Below are positions 15,821 to 23,881 of a stretch of 40,987 nt of DNA, one piece after another. The notes beneath the pieces were generated by a model. It saw nothing but the letters and a program-made list of their open reading frames with translations. It was not told the origin of the DNA and searched no databases. Each line of letters begins with the position of its first letter. Within the stretch, counting starts at the first letter, position 1. The position numbers and the translations under genes were made by a program. This stretch comes from Aquisphaera insulae (GTDB lineage Bacteria; Planctomycetota; Planctomycetia; Isosphaerales; Isosphaeraceae): NCBI RefSeq assembly GCF_011064615.1, contig NZ_JAALJH010000083.1, forward strand, positions 1 through 40,987, read 5' to 3'.

Positions 15821-15898
15821 TGACAATATGCCGCGGATCTCGGCGAACAGGCTTTCGCGAAGGTGCGGGCTTGTTCCCGCTCGCTGGGGAGTTCCTAC

Positions 15899-16321
15899 GT
15901 GGCCACGACACACTTCCGAAAGAGGGACACTGACCCGGCCGCATCCGGCCCCACCGGCTCGTCTCGTGAGGTGCCCTGGCAGATCTGGGTCACCGTGGCC
16001 CTCCTGGGCCTCGAGGGAGTCGGAGACCTCCTGTCGGTCCCGAGTGAGCCGGCCGCGGCAGTCTGGCTCGCCGCCAAGTGCCTCTTCGTCGTCGGCCTGA
16101 TCCGTGGCTGGCGGTGGGTGTTCGTCCTGTTCCTGGTCGTTGCGGGCCTCCACGTCCTGGCCTTCAGCACGCTTGCCCCTTTCATCGCTTTCCTGAATCT
16201 GGTCCTTGTCCTTCTTGTGGGTTCAGCGCTGCGTTCTTACTTCCCAGGGGATGTCGGTCATCGGCCCGGGTCCGAGACGATATCCCAGACCTCAATGTAC
16301 GACCGGAGCCTCGACGTCTGA
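15899..16321 (+). CDS. Small polytopic membrane protein
   Basis: 140 residues from GTG 15899 (GGGGAG 8 bp upstream). After a polar 30-residue N-terminus there are three to four hydrophobic segments: WQIWVTVALLGLEGVGDLL, AAAVWLAAKCLFVVGLI, WVFVLFLVVAGLHVLAF and FIAFLNLVLVLLVGSAL, followed by a polar tail. No family was recognised. The next gene at 16383 is also a small membrane protein, 61 bp downstream, so the two may be co-transcribed. Confidence 0.6.
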   Translation: MATTHFRKRDTDPAASGPTGSSREVPWQIWVTVALLGLEGVGDLLSVPSEPAAAVWLAAKCLFVVGLIRGWRWVFVLFLVVAGLHVLAFSTLAPFIAFLNLVLVLLVGSALRSYFPGDVGHRPGSETISQTSMYDRSLDV

Positions 16322-16382
16322 CCCCGCTGAGCCCGGCCCCGAAGTGGAGGCTCCTCCTCGCTGGAGGATGACATACCGAGCG

Positions 16383-16793
16383 ATGGACGACCGCACCGCC
16401 GCCGCCCTCGAGGGCATCATCACGACGGCCTTCATCGGGACTTGGATCGTGCTCGCGATCGTCGGCTTCATTGCCTCTCGGCGTATGAGCGCCGCGGCGA
16501 AGCGGCGGTGGGCGCCGCGTGAGGCGATCCTGGTCGGTGTCCTGTTCGTCTTCTTCTCGACGACCATGACCGTCCTGCAATCCCGCTCCTGGTCCTCGAT
16601 GAGCTTCCTGGTGTTGGTCGTGCCGGCCGTGGTCCTGATCTCCTACCTGAACATTAAGTTCACCAAGTTCTGTGACAAATGCAACGCCACGCTGTACAAC
16701 CACAACTGGTTCCAACCCATGAGATTCTGCTCGAAATGCGGCGCGGAGCATGATCCGGTCAAGCCGTCGCAAGGCGACAGCCTGCTGGAGTAA
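16383..16793 (+). CDS. Membrane protein with C-terminal zinc ribbon
   Basis: 136 residues from ATG 16383; ATG 16368 is an alternative adding five residues, and neither has an ideally spaced GGAGG. Helices: ITTAFIGTWIVLAIVGFIA, AILVGVLFVFFSTTMTVL and SFLVLVVPAVVLISYL. The cytosolic tail carries a four-cysteine ribbon, FCDKCNATLYNHNW...RFCSKCGAEHD, of the zinc-ribbon type. Function unknown; tethered zinc ribbons often mediate protein contacts. Confidence 0.65.
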   Translation: MDDRTAAALEGIITTAFIGTWIVLAIVGFIASRRMSAAAKRRWAPREAILVGVLFVFFSTTMTVLQSRSWSSMSFLVLVVPAVVLISYLNIKFTKFCDKCNATLYNHNWFQPMRFCSKCGAEHDPVKPSQGDSLLE

Positions 16794-16870
16794 GGCTTGC
16801 CGAACGTGCCACAGCAGCGGACTCGGCCGATCTCGACGCTCGATGGCGTGGGTTCGCCATGATCCGCTCC

Positions 16871-16934
16871 GCTCCTCAGGCGGAGGCGTACCGGCGGGAG
16901 CCCGGACCGGCCGGCCCTCGTAGGAGGCGGGGGA
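16871..16934. repeat. Dispersed imperfect repeat, copy A
   Basis: About 64 bp beginning GCTCCTCAGGCGG and containing CCGGCCCTCGT; the same ordered blocks recur at 18278-18346 with small indels between them. It lies in a 289-bp gap between genes. The GC-rich, interrupted match suggests a small mobile or regulatory repeat rather than a coding duplication. Confidence 0.5.
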
Positions 16935-17082
16935 ACCACTGGCAGGGTGTGGGCGTCGGATGCGAGGATGTCACCGGGGGCCGGCTCCGCTGGGGTGTCG
17001 GGCTGGCGTGGTAACCGCCATCGTCCCGCTCGGGCCGGCCTCGTCCATCTCGCAGCCGACCATCACCCGGGGGCGGGGGCCG

Positions 17083-17517
17083 ATGCAGCGGATCATCATC
17101 AGTGGACGAGCCGCGGTCTCCCGCGACGACGAGCAGATCGACGACCCGGCGGTGCTCCGCACGCTCGATGGCCTGGCCTACGACGACGAGCGGTTCACGG
17201 ACTACCTCGGAGGGCCCGGCGAAGATGAGTTGGCGGCCGCGCTGGAGAGCGGCGGCGTCCTGCGGTTCTCCTACCGGGAGGGTGAGCCCCTGCTCGAGGT
17301 GAGGACCGAGTATCGATCTCGTCGGCCCCTCTCGCCGGCCGAGCTGGCGCTACTGGTCGAGTACACGATGGGGCAATGGTCCGACGGCATCGGCGAGAAC
17401 TTGACGTGCGAGAGCCGGAGCCGTTGGGGATTCTCAATCATGTGCCTGATACCGGGCGATGGAGTCGGGAGCCGCTACCCGGATGTTCGGGTTGCCGAAG
17501 GACCGCTCGACGACTGA
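17083..17517 (+). CDS. Uncharacterised acidic protein
   Basis: 144 residues from ATG 17083 with a G-rich ribosome site. Acidic N-terminal half (DDEQIDDPAVLRTLDGLAYDDERFTDYL), then strands LRFSYREGEPLLEVRTEYRS and the phrase LALLVEYTMGQWSDGIGENL, which I associate with uncharacterised small soluble proteins sometimes found near toxin or immunity genes. No catalytic residues can be assigned. Start and reading frame look sound, function unknown. Confidence 0.6.
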   Translation: MQRIIISGRAAVSRDDEQIDDPAVLRTLDGLAYDDERFTDYLGGPGEDELAAALESGGVLRFSYREGEPLLEVRTEYRSRRPLSPAELALLVEYTMGQWSDGIGENLTCESRSRWGFSIMCLIPGDGVGSRYPDVRVAEGPLDD

Positions 17518-17567
17518 CCGCGCGCAGTAGAAGTTGAGACCGATCGTCTCGCGCGACCCACGCCGGA

Positions 17568-17867
17568 ATGAATGAACTCACGAAAGGTGCATTGAACAAT
17601 CGAGCCGTGGCGTATTGGGAAATTGGGCGTGACGAGGAAGCGATGGCGGACTTCCTGGCGGCCGCTGCGGCGGCGCCTGTGGACGATCCAATTCCGAGGG
17701 ATAATTTGGAACGGTTCCAGAACCGCCGCCGCGAATCGCCGCCTGAGCTTGAGCTGCAGCGGCCCACGGCCTGCCACGACGACCCTGACTGCGCGGCGGC
17801 TGTCCCTGGCGGATCGATCCGTAGCATCGGGCGTCGCAAGGCGCTGCGTCCGGGGCGCGTGATGTAA
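17568..17867 (+). CDS. Short TPR-motif protein, possibly a fragment
   Basis: 99 residues. Residues 8-50 form a single tetratricopeptide-like pair (ALNNRAVAYWEIGRDEEAMA, then DFLAAAAAAP and NLERF). After about residue 52 the sequence becomes Arg/Pro/Cys-rich and unlike a domain. Single-TPR proteins are rare, so this may be the remnant of a longer TPR protein or a small adaptor. No start signal of note. Confidence 0.45.
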   Translation: MNELTKGALNNRAVAYWEIGRDEEAMADFLAAAAAAPVDDPIPRDNLERFQNRRRESPPELELQRPTACHDDPDCAAAVPGGSIRSIGRRKALRPGRVM

Positions 17868-17902
17868 GGTAGGGGGTGCCAGGCCTCGAACGGAGGTGCG
17901 CA

Positions 17903-18112
17903 GTGTTTCTGACCATTGACGTTGATCTTCCAGCGGACCTGGCCCGATTCCGGCTCCCGTCGGCCGTCGCCTCTCGATTACAAAGCCTGCTGGATCGCAA
18001 GGATGCCGGCTCGACATTGACCGCCGACGAGCGTGCCGAGGCCGAGGGGTTGGCCGACCTGGCCGACTTGCTAACCCTGCTGCGACTTCGGGCCGAGCGG
18101 GCGAAGTCATGA
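17903..18112 (+). CDS. Antitoxin-like small protein
   Basis: 69 residues from GTG 17903, with GGAGG 6 bp upstream fixing the start. The sequence (MFLTIDVDLPADLARFRLPS, then LQSLLDRKDAGSTLTADERA and a leucine-rich LADLLTLLRLRAER end) matches a small family common in cyanobacteria and planctomycetes that usually precedes an HNH endonuclease or similar gene; it behaves like the first gene of a toxin-antitoxin pair. Here its stop overlaps an ATG (18109) that opens only a 38-residue frame, so the partner appears truncated. Confidence 0.6.
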   Translation: MFLTIDVDLPADLARFRLPSAVASRLQSLLDRKDAGSTLTADERAEAEGLADLADLLTLLRLRAERAKS

Positions 18113-18225
18113 GGGACATCCCGGCCGCCTTGAGCGTCGCCCGAGAACGGCTGAAGCGAGGAGCGACGCCTCACCTCGAGCCTCAGCGGTTCCCACTTGC
18201 CGCGGCACCTTTGGTGACCAATTAA
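18109..18225 (+). pseudogene. Truncated partner gene (possible HNH nuclease stub)
   Basis: The ATGA overlap with the antitoxin-like gene opens a 38-residue frame, MRDIPAALSVARERLKRGAT..., which recalls the IPxxLRxxVRERA opening of small HNH endonucleases found after such proteins. The CEYC zinc knuckle and HNH core that should follow are absent. I read it as the 5' stub of a deleted toxin/nuclease gene; the similarity is short and uncertain. Confidence 0.3.
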
Positions 18226-18277
18226 GGTCGCTTGGACGACTGGGGCCGCTGAGCATCGGCGGTAGCATGAATCTTCA

Positions 18278-18346
18278 GCTCCTCAGGCGGTGGTATCTCG
18301 GCGGGAGCTTGGCCCGGCGGGCCGGCCCTCGTGGGACGCGGCGGGG
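18278..18346. repeat. Dispersed imperfect repeat, copy B
   Basis: Matches copy A at 16871-16934 in the blocks GCTCCTCAGGCGG, GGCGGGAGC and CCGGCCCTCGT. This copy overlaps the last codons of lpxB on the opposite strand and supplies its C-terminal HEGRPAGPSSRRDTTA tail, suggesting the repeat was inserted at the gene's end. Confidence 0.5.
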
Positions 18347-19551
18347 TGCGGGCCGTGGTAGGCGGGGCTCTGCGAGGGGGGCTCAGACCGGCGAGACTCG
18401 AGCCAGTCGGCGATCCGGCCGGCGGCGCGCTGCGAGGCGCCCGGGCGGGCGACGCGGAGGCGAAGGGCGGCGAGGTTCGCGGTGGCCCTCGCCCGCGCGA
18501 TCGGGTCGTCGAGCCAGGTCCGGGCGTGGGCCGCCAGCTCGACCGAGACGTCGCGGGTGGTGAGGTATTCGGGCATGATCTCGGCGTCGGCCAGCAGGTT
18601 CACCAGGGTGATGAACTTCGCCTTGATGAACGGCCGGGCGATGAACAGGTCGATCGCGTTGAGCTTGTAGAGGATGACCGTCGGCAGGGCCTCCATCATC
18701 AGCTCCAGGCTGACCGACCCGGAGACCGACCAGGCGACGTCGGCCATGCGGATCAGCTCGGGCGTGCGGCCGGCGTGGACCTCGATGGCGGGCAGCTTCG
18801 GGGCGTCGTCCTCGCGGCCGGTCGCCTCGATGATCTGCTCGGCCAGCCCCTTGTGCCGCTCGTGGAGGGACGCGACGGCGAACCGGGCGGTCGGATGATC
18901 GACGGCGAGCCTGGCGGCGGCGCGGAGCATGATCGGCAGGTTCCGCTTCACCTCCTGCGTCCGCGATCCGGCGAGGATCGCCACGAGCGGCCCGCCGCGG
19001 GCCTCCACGCTCCAGTCCCGCAGGAAGCCCTCGTCGAGCTCGCGCTCGTCCAGCTCGTCGAAGTAGGGGTGGCCCACGAACTCGGCGTTCGGGACGCCCC
19101 GCTCGCGATACCAGTCGGGCTCGAACGGCAGGCTGCAAAGCACCATGTCCACGAACTTGCGGACCTTCTTCACCCGCCAGCCGGCCCAGGCCCAGAGCTG
19201 AGGAGGGACATAGTAGAAGACCGGGATCCCCCGCGCCTTCGCCCGCCGGGCGATCCACCAGTGGAGCCCGGGATAGTCGATCAAGATCACCGCGTCGGGG
19301 CGATCCTCGCGGAAGCACCGATCGGCGCGGAAGATCAGCCAGACGAACGTGGCGATGTTGGCGAAGACCTGGAGGAACCACATCACGGCCAGGTTCACGA
19401 GCGGGTAGATCAAGGTCGCCCCCGCGCCGGCCATCCTCGGCCCGCCATAGCCGAGGAACGTCGCCCCCGGGAGGCGCACGCGCAAGGCCTCGATGAGATT
19501 GGCGCCGTGGAGGTCGCCGCTGGGCTCGCCCGCTGAGACGAAGATCTTCAT
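18283..19551 (-). CDS. lpxB: Lipid-A-disaccharide synthase
   Basis: 422 residues. LpxB condenses UDP-2,3-diacylglucosamine with lipid X to form the lipid A disaccharide at the inner membrane. The GT-B, family-19 hallmarks are clear: FVSAGEPSGDLHGANLIEAL at the start, the membrane-associated NLAVMWFLQVFANIATFVWL stretch, DAVILIDYPGLHWWIARRAK, YYVPPQLWAW, LPFEPDWY, FVGHPYFDEL, AILAGSRTQEVKRNLP and SGSVSLELMMEALPTVILYK. The last 25 residues are proline/serine-rich, derive from a dispersed repeat, and exceed the usual length. The gene stands alone, divergent from two polytopic membrane proteins. Its presence indicates an LPS-type outer membrane. Confidence 0.95.
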   Translation of the reverse strand: MKIFVSAGEPSGDLHGANLIEALRVRLPGATFLGYGGPRMAGAGATLIYPLVNLAVMWFLQVFANIATFVWLIFRADRCFREDRPDAVILIDYPGLHWWIARRAKARGIPVFYYVPPQLWAWAGWRVKKVRKFVDMVLCSLPFEPDWYRERGVPNAEFVGHPYFDELDERELDEGFLRDWSVEARGGPLVAILAGSRTQEVKRNLPIMLRAAARLAVDHPTARFAVASLHERHKGLAEQIIEATGREDDAPKLPAIEVHAGRTPELIRMADVAWSVSGSVSLELMMEALPTVILYKLNAIDLFIARPFIKAKFITLVNLLADAEIMPEYLTTRDVSVELAAHARTWLDDPIARARATANLAALRLRVARPGASQRAAGRIADWLESRRSEPPSQSPAYHGPHPAASHEGRPAGPSSRRDTTA

Positions 19552-19789
19552 GCGCCGCTCTCGCTTCCCTGCGTGATCGGACGGTCGTCGATGATGCTCG
19601 CCGCTTGATAGCAGATGCCGGCCGATCGAGGAAGCCGAATCGATCCCCCCGCCTCACCGCCTCACCCGTGGATTCCGGTCCGGCTTGACGCGATTGCCCC
19701 ATGATGGTACTGCTGGGGCCGCGAGGAGGCCTCATGGCCGGTCCTCGCGCACGATCATGCATCTCGACGCATCCACCAGGGAGGGATCG

Positions 19790-21445
19790 ATGCGAGCCAA
19801 CGCGCCCCTGCACGGATTGACGGAGCTGGGGTTGCAGCCCGGCCTGCGGATTGGAGAGGCCGGAGACTCGGAGAAGTCCCGCGGCTGGGGGCTGTCTCTG
19901 GAGGCGTTCGCGGGCTGGCTGCTGGGGACGCCGCTCTCGGTCATCGCGGGCGGCACCTGCTTGCTCCTGTTCGCCGTCTGGCTGCCCCTCTATCTGGCCT
20001 GGCCCTGGTGGTCGGACCTGGACGCCTACGCCGTGCTGGCCCACTCGTGGGATTCGGGAGTGCGGCCGTACCGCGACATCTTCGCCTATAACTTCCCCGG
20101 GCAGATCTACGAGTTCTGGATACTCGGCAAGCTGTTCGGCTGGGCCAGGACGTGGCCGATCTACGCCCTCGACGCGACCATCCTCGCGGGCTTCGGCGGG
20201 ACCATCGTCTGGTGGTCGCGTCGGGTCCTGGGCCGGGCGCTCCCGGGGTGGCTCGGCCTCCTCGCCTTCCTGGGCTACTACCTGAGCCTGGACTGGACGA
20301 ACGTGGCCCAGCGTGACTGGCACGCCGCGTGTTTCGCGCTGATGGCCTTGATGAGCCTCCAGGCATCGCCCACGCGGCGGGCCGGAGCCGTCGCCGCGCT
20401 CTTCCTGGCGCTCGGGTTCTGCATCCGTCCCTACGCCATCCTCTTCCTCCCCGCGGTCCTCGTGGCCATCGCCGGCCGGCCGGGCGACGCCCGCGGGGCC
20501 GGATCCCCGGGGATCCGGGCCTCGGCGGCGTGGCTTGCCGCCTTCGCGGCCTTCGCCGCCTTGCTGTTCGTCCCGCTCGCCGCCGACCGGCTCGTCGGCG
20601 ATTTCCTCCGGATGCTCGACATGGCCCGGTCGCATTACGGCGGACGGAGCGTCTCGACGACCTTCCGGAATGCCATGGGGCAGTTGTCCTGCGGCAACCT
20701 CGCGATCTATCTGGGGCTGGTCCTCGCCTGGCAGCGGGCCGATCGGCGGTATCGGCCGCTGATCCTCGCGTGGGGGCTGGCCACGGTCGCGGCGTTCGCG
20801 TACCGACTCGTCGCACCGTTCGACCACCTCTACCTGCGGCATCCGCTCCGACTGGTCCTCGCGGTGGACGTGGCCCTGCTCGCGGGGATCGCCCTCCGTT
20901 CGCTGGAGATCCCCGCCTCCGCCATGGTCTGCCTCATGCTGCTGCTGGCCGGCGCCGGGACCGCGATCTCCGGCCCCACGATCCACTGGTATCCCCACTG
21001 GACGGCCAAGGGGATCCGGGCCTTGCGGGCCGGCGTCGCGCCCGACAGGATGCCCCCGGGCGTCACGCTGTCCTATCCCTGGCACGACTATCAGGAGACC
21101 CTCGGATACCTCCGGACGAACACGGCGGCGACGACCCGGGTCGCGAACCTGCTGCGGGAGCGGTCGCCGGCCCTCTGCGGCCCGACGGCCCGCCTGCCGG
21201 TCTTCCCGGTCGATACCCCGTCGCTCGACTGGCTCTGGCTCAACTCGTTCCACACCGAGGCGGATTTCGTGGGGTTCCTGGAGCAGGCCGACGACTCGGT
21301 CGTGGTCTGGGCACCCGGCGAAGCCGCCTGGCACGACCCCCTCGAGAAGCCGTATGAGTCGCTCGCGCAGGCCGTGCGGCGACGCTATCGGCCGGCGGCA
21401 CGGTTCGGCGGGATCGAGGTCTGGACGCGGATCCGGCAGGGTTGA
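19790..21445 (+). CDS. Polytopic GT-C-type glycosyltransferase-like membrane protein, first of pair
   Basis: 551 residues from ATG 19790 (GGGAGGGA 4-5 bp upstream; the frame stays open to 19685). About ten hydrophobic helices follow a 35-residue cytosolic start. The first periplasmic loop contains WSDLDAY with acidic residues D76 and D78, then SGVRPYRDIFAYNFPGQIYE: the layout of GT39/ArnT-like transferases that use polyprenyl-phosphate sugars. The C-terminal soluble part (after about 400) has LSYPWHDYQETLGYLR and VVVWAPGEAAW. Sugar donor and acceptor unknown. The second pair member starts 44 bp downstream; lpxB is divergent, so an envelope-glycan role is plausible. Confidence 0.75.
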   Translation: MRANAPLHGLTELGLQPGLRIGEAGDSEKSRGWGLSLEAFAGWLLGTPLSVIAGGTCLLLFAVWLPLYLAWPWWSDLDAYAVLAHSWDSGVRPYRDIFAYNFPGQIYEFWILGKLFGWARTWPIYALDATILAGFGGTIVWWSRRVLGRALPGWLGLLAFLGYYLSLDWTNVAQRDWHAACFALMALMSLQASPTRRAGAVAALFLALGFCIRPYAILFLPAVLVAIAGRPGDARGAGSPGIRASAAWLAAFAAFAALLFVPLAADRLVGDFLRMLDMARSHYGGRSVSTTFRNAMGQLSCGNLAIYLGLVLAWQRADRRYRPLILAWGLATVAAFAYRLVAPFDHLYLRHPLRLVLAVDVALLAGIALRSLEIPASAMVCLMLLLAGAGTAISGPTIHWYPHWTAKGIRALRAGVAPDRMPPGVTLSYPWHDYQETLGYLRTNTAATTRVANLLRERSPALCGPTARLPVFPVDTPSLDWLWLNSFHTEADFVGFLEQADDSVVVWAPGEAAWHDPLEKPYESLAQAVRRRYRPAARFGGIEVWTRIRQG

Positions 21446-21489
21446 TCCGCCGCGACCGTCAGGAATCCACGGAAGGGACGGATATTCTC

Positions 21490-23103
21490 ATGAATCGGCA
21501 CCTGACCGGAACTCGAGTGCTCTTGATGGCGATCTGCGCGGCGACGGCGGCCGCCGCGATCGCGACGCTGGCCGTGCGGACGCGCTCGGTCCTCTCCCCC
21601 GCGGGCCTCTACGCGGCGACGTCGGGGGGCGAGCCGGTCTCGATGTACAACGCGATGAAGCTCCAGCGCGGGGTGCCGCTCTACCAGGATCCGCGCGATC
21701 CGCCCTTCTACCCGACGACGCTCTACAACGCCGGATTCTATGCCGTCTACGCCGCGGCGACCTGGCCCTGGCGGCATGATCCGGCCGCGGTCGTCCCCGC
21801 AATGCGGCTGGTGTCGCTCGGCCTGATGCTCGTCGGCCTGGCGGCCTCGATCGTGCTGGCAATTCGAGGATGGAACCGCCGGGGAGGCATGGAGTCGCCG
21901 GCCTGGGCCGGGACGTCGATGGCACTCGCGGGCGTCGCGACCGGCTTCGGCCCGCTGGTGGGTTGGTGGGCGCTGACGACACGGCCGGACATCGGGGCCG
22001 CGGCGTTCGCCGGCATCGGCCTGGTCGTGCTGCTCGGCCTGGGCGGCCGGCGGCCGGTCGTGGCCGCGGCGATCGCCGGCGCCTGCCTCGCCGCCGCCTG
22101 GTCGTTCAAGCAGTCGGCCGTCCTGATCGCCGCCGGCATGGTGCTGGCCGCGCTCTGGCAGCGGAGGTTCGCGGTCGCGGCGATGCTCGTGATTCCCCCG
22201 GCCGTGGTCATCGCCGCCTGCCTGACGCTGCTGGGGCCGGACTACCGGGCGAACGTCCTCTGGGCCACGTCGCTCTCATCTTTCTCGATTCGAAACATGA
22301 CTCACATGGCGGCCCAGCTCGGCGTCAAGGGAGGGCTGCCGCTGCTGGCCTCGGCGGCCGTCCTGCCGTTCCTGAGGCGAGCAAGCTGGCTGAGGGCCGA
22401 CGAGCGGACGACGCTCCTCGCCTGCTGGCTGACCACGCTGGCGGGAGGCCTCGTTACGTCGTGCCGGACGGGTTCGGAGGCGAACTACTTCTTCGAGCTC
22501 TGGGTCGTCGTCGGCCTGCTCGTGATGGCGGGCGTCCGCCTCCTCTGGGATGCGGCCGGGCCGGCCTCGGCGATGACGTCCCGGCGTTGGCTCCGGCCGG
22601 CGCTCTCCGCCCTGGCCCTGATGGCGGCGGCCTGGGCGGGCATGGACCTGCTCCGGATCGCCGGCGCGGGGGACGGCCGGCTCGGGCGTGTTCGGCTCGC
22701 CCTCGAGCCCGGGCAGGCGGCCGAGGTCGACCGCGCGGGCGAGCTCGCGAAGCGGACCGACGGGTTGGTCTATTGCCAGCCGGCGCTCTCCGGGCTGGCG
22801 CTGAACCCGACGTTCCCCGCCCCCATCTTCGACGACTACGTCTACTTCCATCGCCCCGCCGCCGAGCGCGGGCTGCTCCGCGGCCCGGGCCTGCGCGGGC
22901 TGCTCGAACGGCACGAGTTCCCGCTGATTGTCCTGGAGAACCGCAACGAGGAGATGCTGGCCGCCGCCCTCGCCGCCGGCTACGTACGCCAGCCCGGCTG
23001 GAACTACCTGGCCGTCCTCGAGCCGCCTTCATCCGCGACCCGAACGCCGGTCACCGCCATGATCCGAGATGGTTCCGTCGTCGGAGCCGGCTCCGTCCGG
23101 TGA
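21490..23103 (+). CDS. Polytopic GT-C-type glycosyltransferase-like membrane protein, second of pair
   Basis: 537 residues from ATG 21490 (GGAAGGG about 11 bp upstream). N-terminal membrane anchor (VLLMAICAATAAAAIATLAV), then a first loop with GEPVSMYNAMKLQRGVPLYQ and DPRDPPFYPTTLYNAGFY, a pattern typical of planctomycete and actinobacterial mannosyltransferase-like GT-C proteins. Some nine further helices; WSFKQSAVLIAAGMVLAALW and the C-terminal FPLIVLENRNEE segment are conserved-looking. It is a distant relative of the preceding gene and almost certainly co-transcribed with it. Confidence 0.72.
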   Translation: MNRHLTGTRVLLMAICAATAAAAIATLAVRTRSVLSPAGLYAATSGGEPVSMYNAMKLQRGVPLYQDPRDPPFYPTTLYNAGFYAVYAAATWPWRHDPAAVVPAMRLVSLGLMLVGLAASIVLAIRGWNRRGGMESPAWAGTSMALAGVATGFGPLVGWWALTTRPDIGAAAFAGIGLVVLLGLGGRRPVVAAAIAGACLAAAWSFKQSAVLIAAGMVLAALWQRRFAVAAMLVIPPAVVIAACLTLLGPDYRANVLWATSLSSFSIRNMTHMAAQLGVKGGLPLLASAAVLPFLRRASWLRADERTTLLACWLTTLAGGLVTSCRTGSEANYFFELWVVVGLLVMAGVRLLWDAAGPASAMTSRRWLRPALSALALMAAAWAGMDLLRIAGAGDGRLGRVRLALEPGQAAEVDRAGELAKRTDGLVYCQPALSGLALNPTFPAPIFDDYVYFHRPAAERGLLRGPGLRGLLERHEFPLIVLENRNEEMLAAALAAGYVRQPGWNYLAVLEPPSSATRTPVTAMIRDGSVVGAGSVR

Positions 23104-23198
23104 CCGGGTGGGCCCGGAACCGCGGATTCCTGATAGGATGGAAGGTCGCTGAGGGACGCGGATCGAGGGGCCCTTGAAACCATCGGGAGAACCTGGCC

Positions 23199-23768
23199 GT
23201 GAGCACGATCGCCGGACCCAGGCTGAGGACGCTGGAGGAACTCCTCGCGTACCCGGAAGACGGCGTGGATCGCGAGCTGATCCGCGGCGAGCTGCGGGAG
23301 AGACAGATGACAAGGCGGAATCGATGGCATAGCGTCGTGGAGAGTCGGATCGCCTCGATCTTGTGGGCCTGGCTGGGGGATCGATCGGAGCCCGGTGGCG
23401 AGATCGTCTCCGGGGAAGCCGGATTTGTCTTGCGCCGAGATCCGGATAGCTCGGTGGGGATCGACGTGGCCTATGTCTCCCCCGAGGTCGCGGCCGCCAA
23501 GCCGACCTCGCCCTACTTCGAGGGTCCGCCCGTCCTCGCCGTCGAGATCCTCTCGCCATCGGACACGCAGGAGGACATCGACGAGAAGATCGAACTCTAC
23601 CTGGAGACCGGGGTGGCAATCGTCTGGATCGTCAACACCCGGCTCCGCACGGTCACGGTTTACCGCCCCGATGCCAGGCCAATCCTGATAAGCGGCGATG
23701 AGGAGCTGACGGCCGAGCCGCACCTGCCCGGCTTCCGGGTCCCCGTCGGCGAGATCTTCGGGAAATAG
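23199..23768 (+). CDS. Uma2-family (PD-(D/E)xK-like) endonuclease
   Basis: 189 residues from GTG 23199 with a GGGAGA site. The Uma2 pattern is complete: TLEELLAYPEDGVDRELIRGEL at the start, HSVVESRIASIL, the active-site strand SVGIDVAYVS (Asp), PPVLAVEILSPSDTQEDIDE (Glu and downstream Lys of the DEKIELYLETGV helix) and VWIVNTRLRTVTVYR. Uma2 genes are abundant in planctomycetes and cyanobacteria and of unknown biological role. Followed by a strong hairpin (23780-23821). Confidence 0.9.
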   Translation: MSTIAGPRLRTLEELLAYPEDGVDRELIRGELRERQMTRRNRWHSVVESRIASILWAWLGDRSEPGGEIVSGEAGFVLRRDPDSSVGIDVAYVSPEVAAAKPTSPYFEGPPVLAVEILSPSDTQEDIDEKIELYLETGVAIVWIVNTRLRTVTVYRPDARPILISGDEELTAEPHLPGFRVPVGEIFGK

Positions 23769-23779
23769 AGGCTCGGACA

Positions 23780-23821
23780 CGACGGGACGCGAAGGTCGTC
23801 GCGAACCTTCCGCGTCCGTCG
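23780..23821 (+). terminator. Strong hairpin after the Uma2 gene
   Basis: Arms CGACG+GACGCG+AAGGT (23780-23796, with one bulged G) and ACCTT+C+CGCGTC+CGTCG (23805-23821) pair over 16 bp around an 8-base loop. It begins 11 bp after the stop codon. Confidence 0.6.
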
Positions 23822-23881
23822 GTTGTCCTGGATTCGGCCGATTCGGTCGTGGTTTTCCCGACCAGGCGAGGAGTATCGACC

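Noticed and set aside
19685..19713. TTGACG...TACTGC as a promoter for the GT-C genes
   Set aside because: The -35 is acceptable, but the -10 matches the consensus at only a few positions, so it is not reported as a feature.
18383..21334. 983-residue minus-strand open frame over lpxB and the first GT-C gene
   Set aside because: It runs through two genes in a non-coding frame and is Arg/Pro-rich; no domain was recognised.
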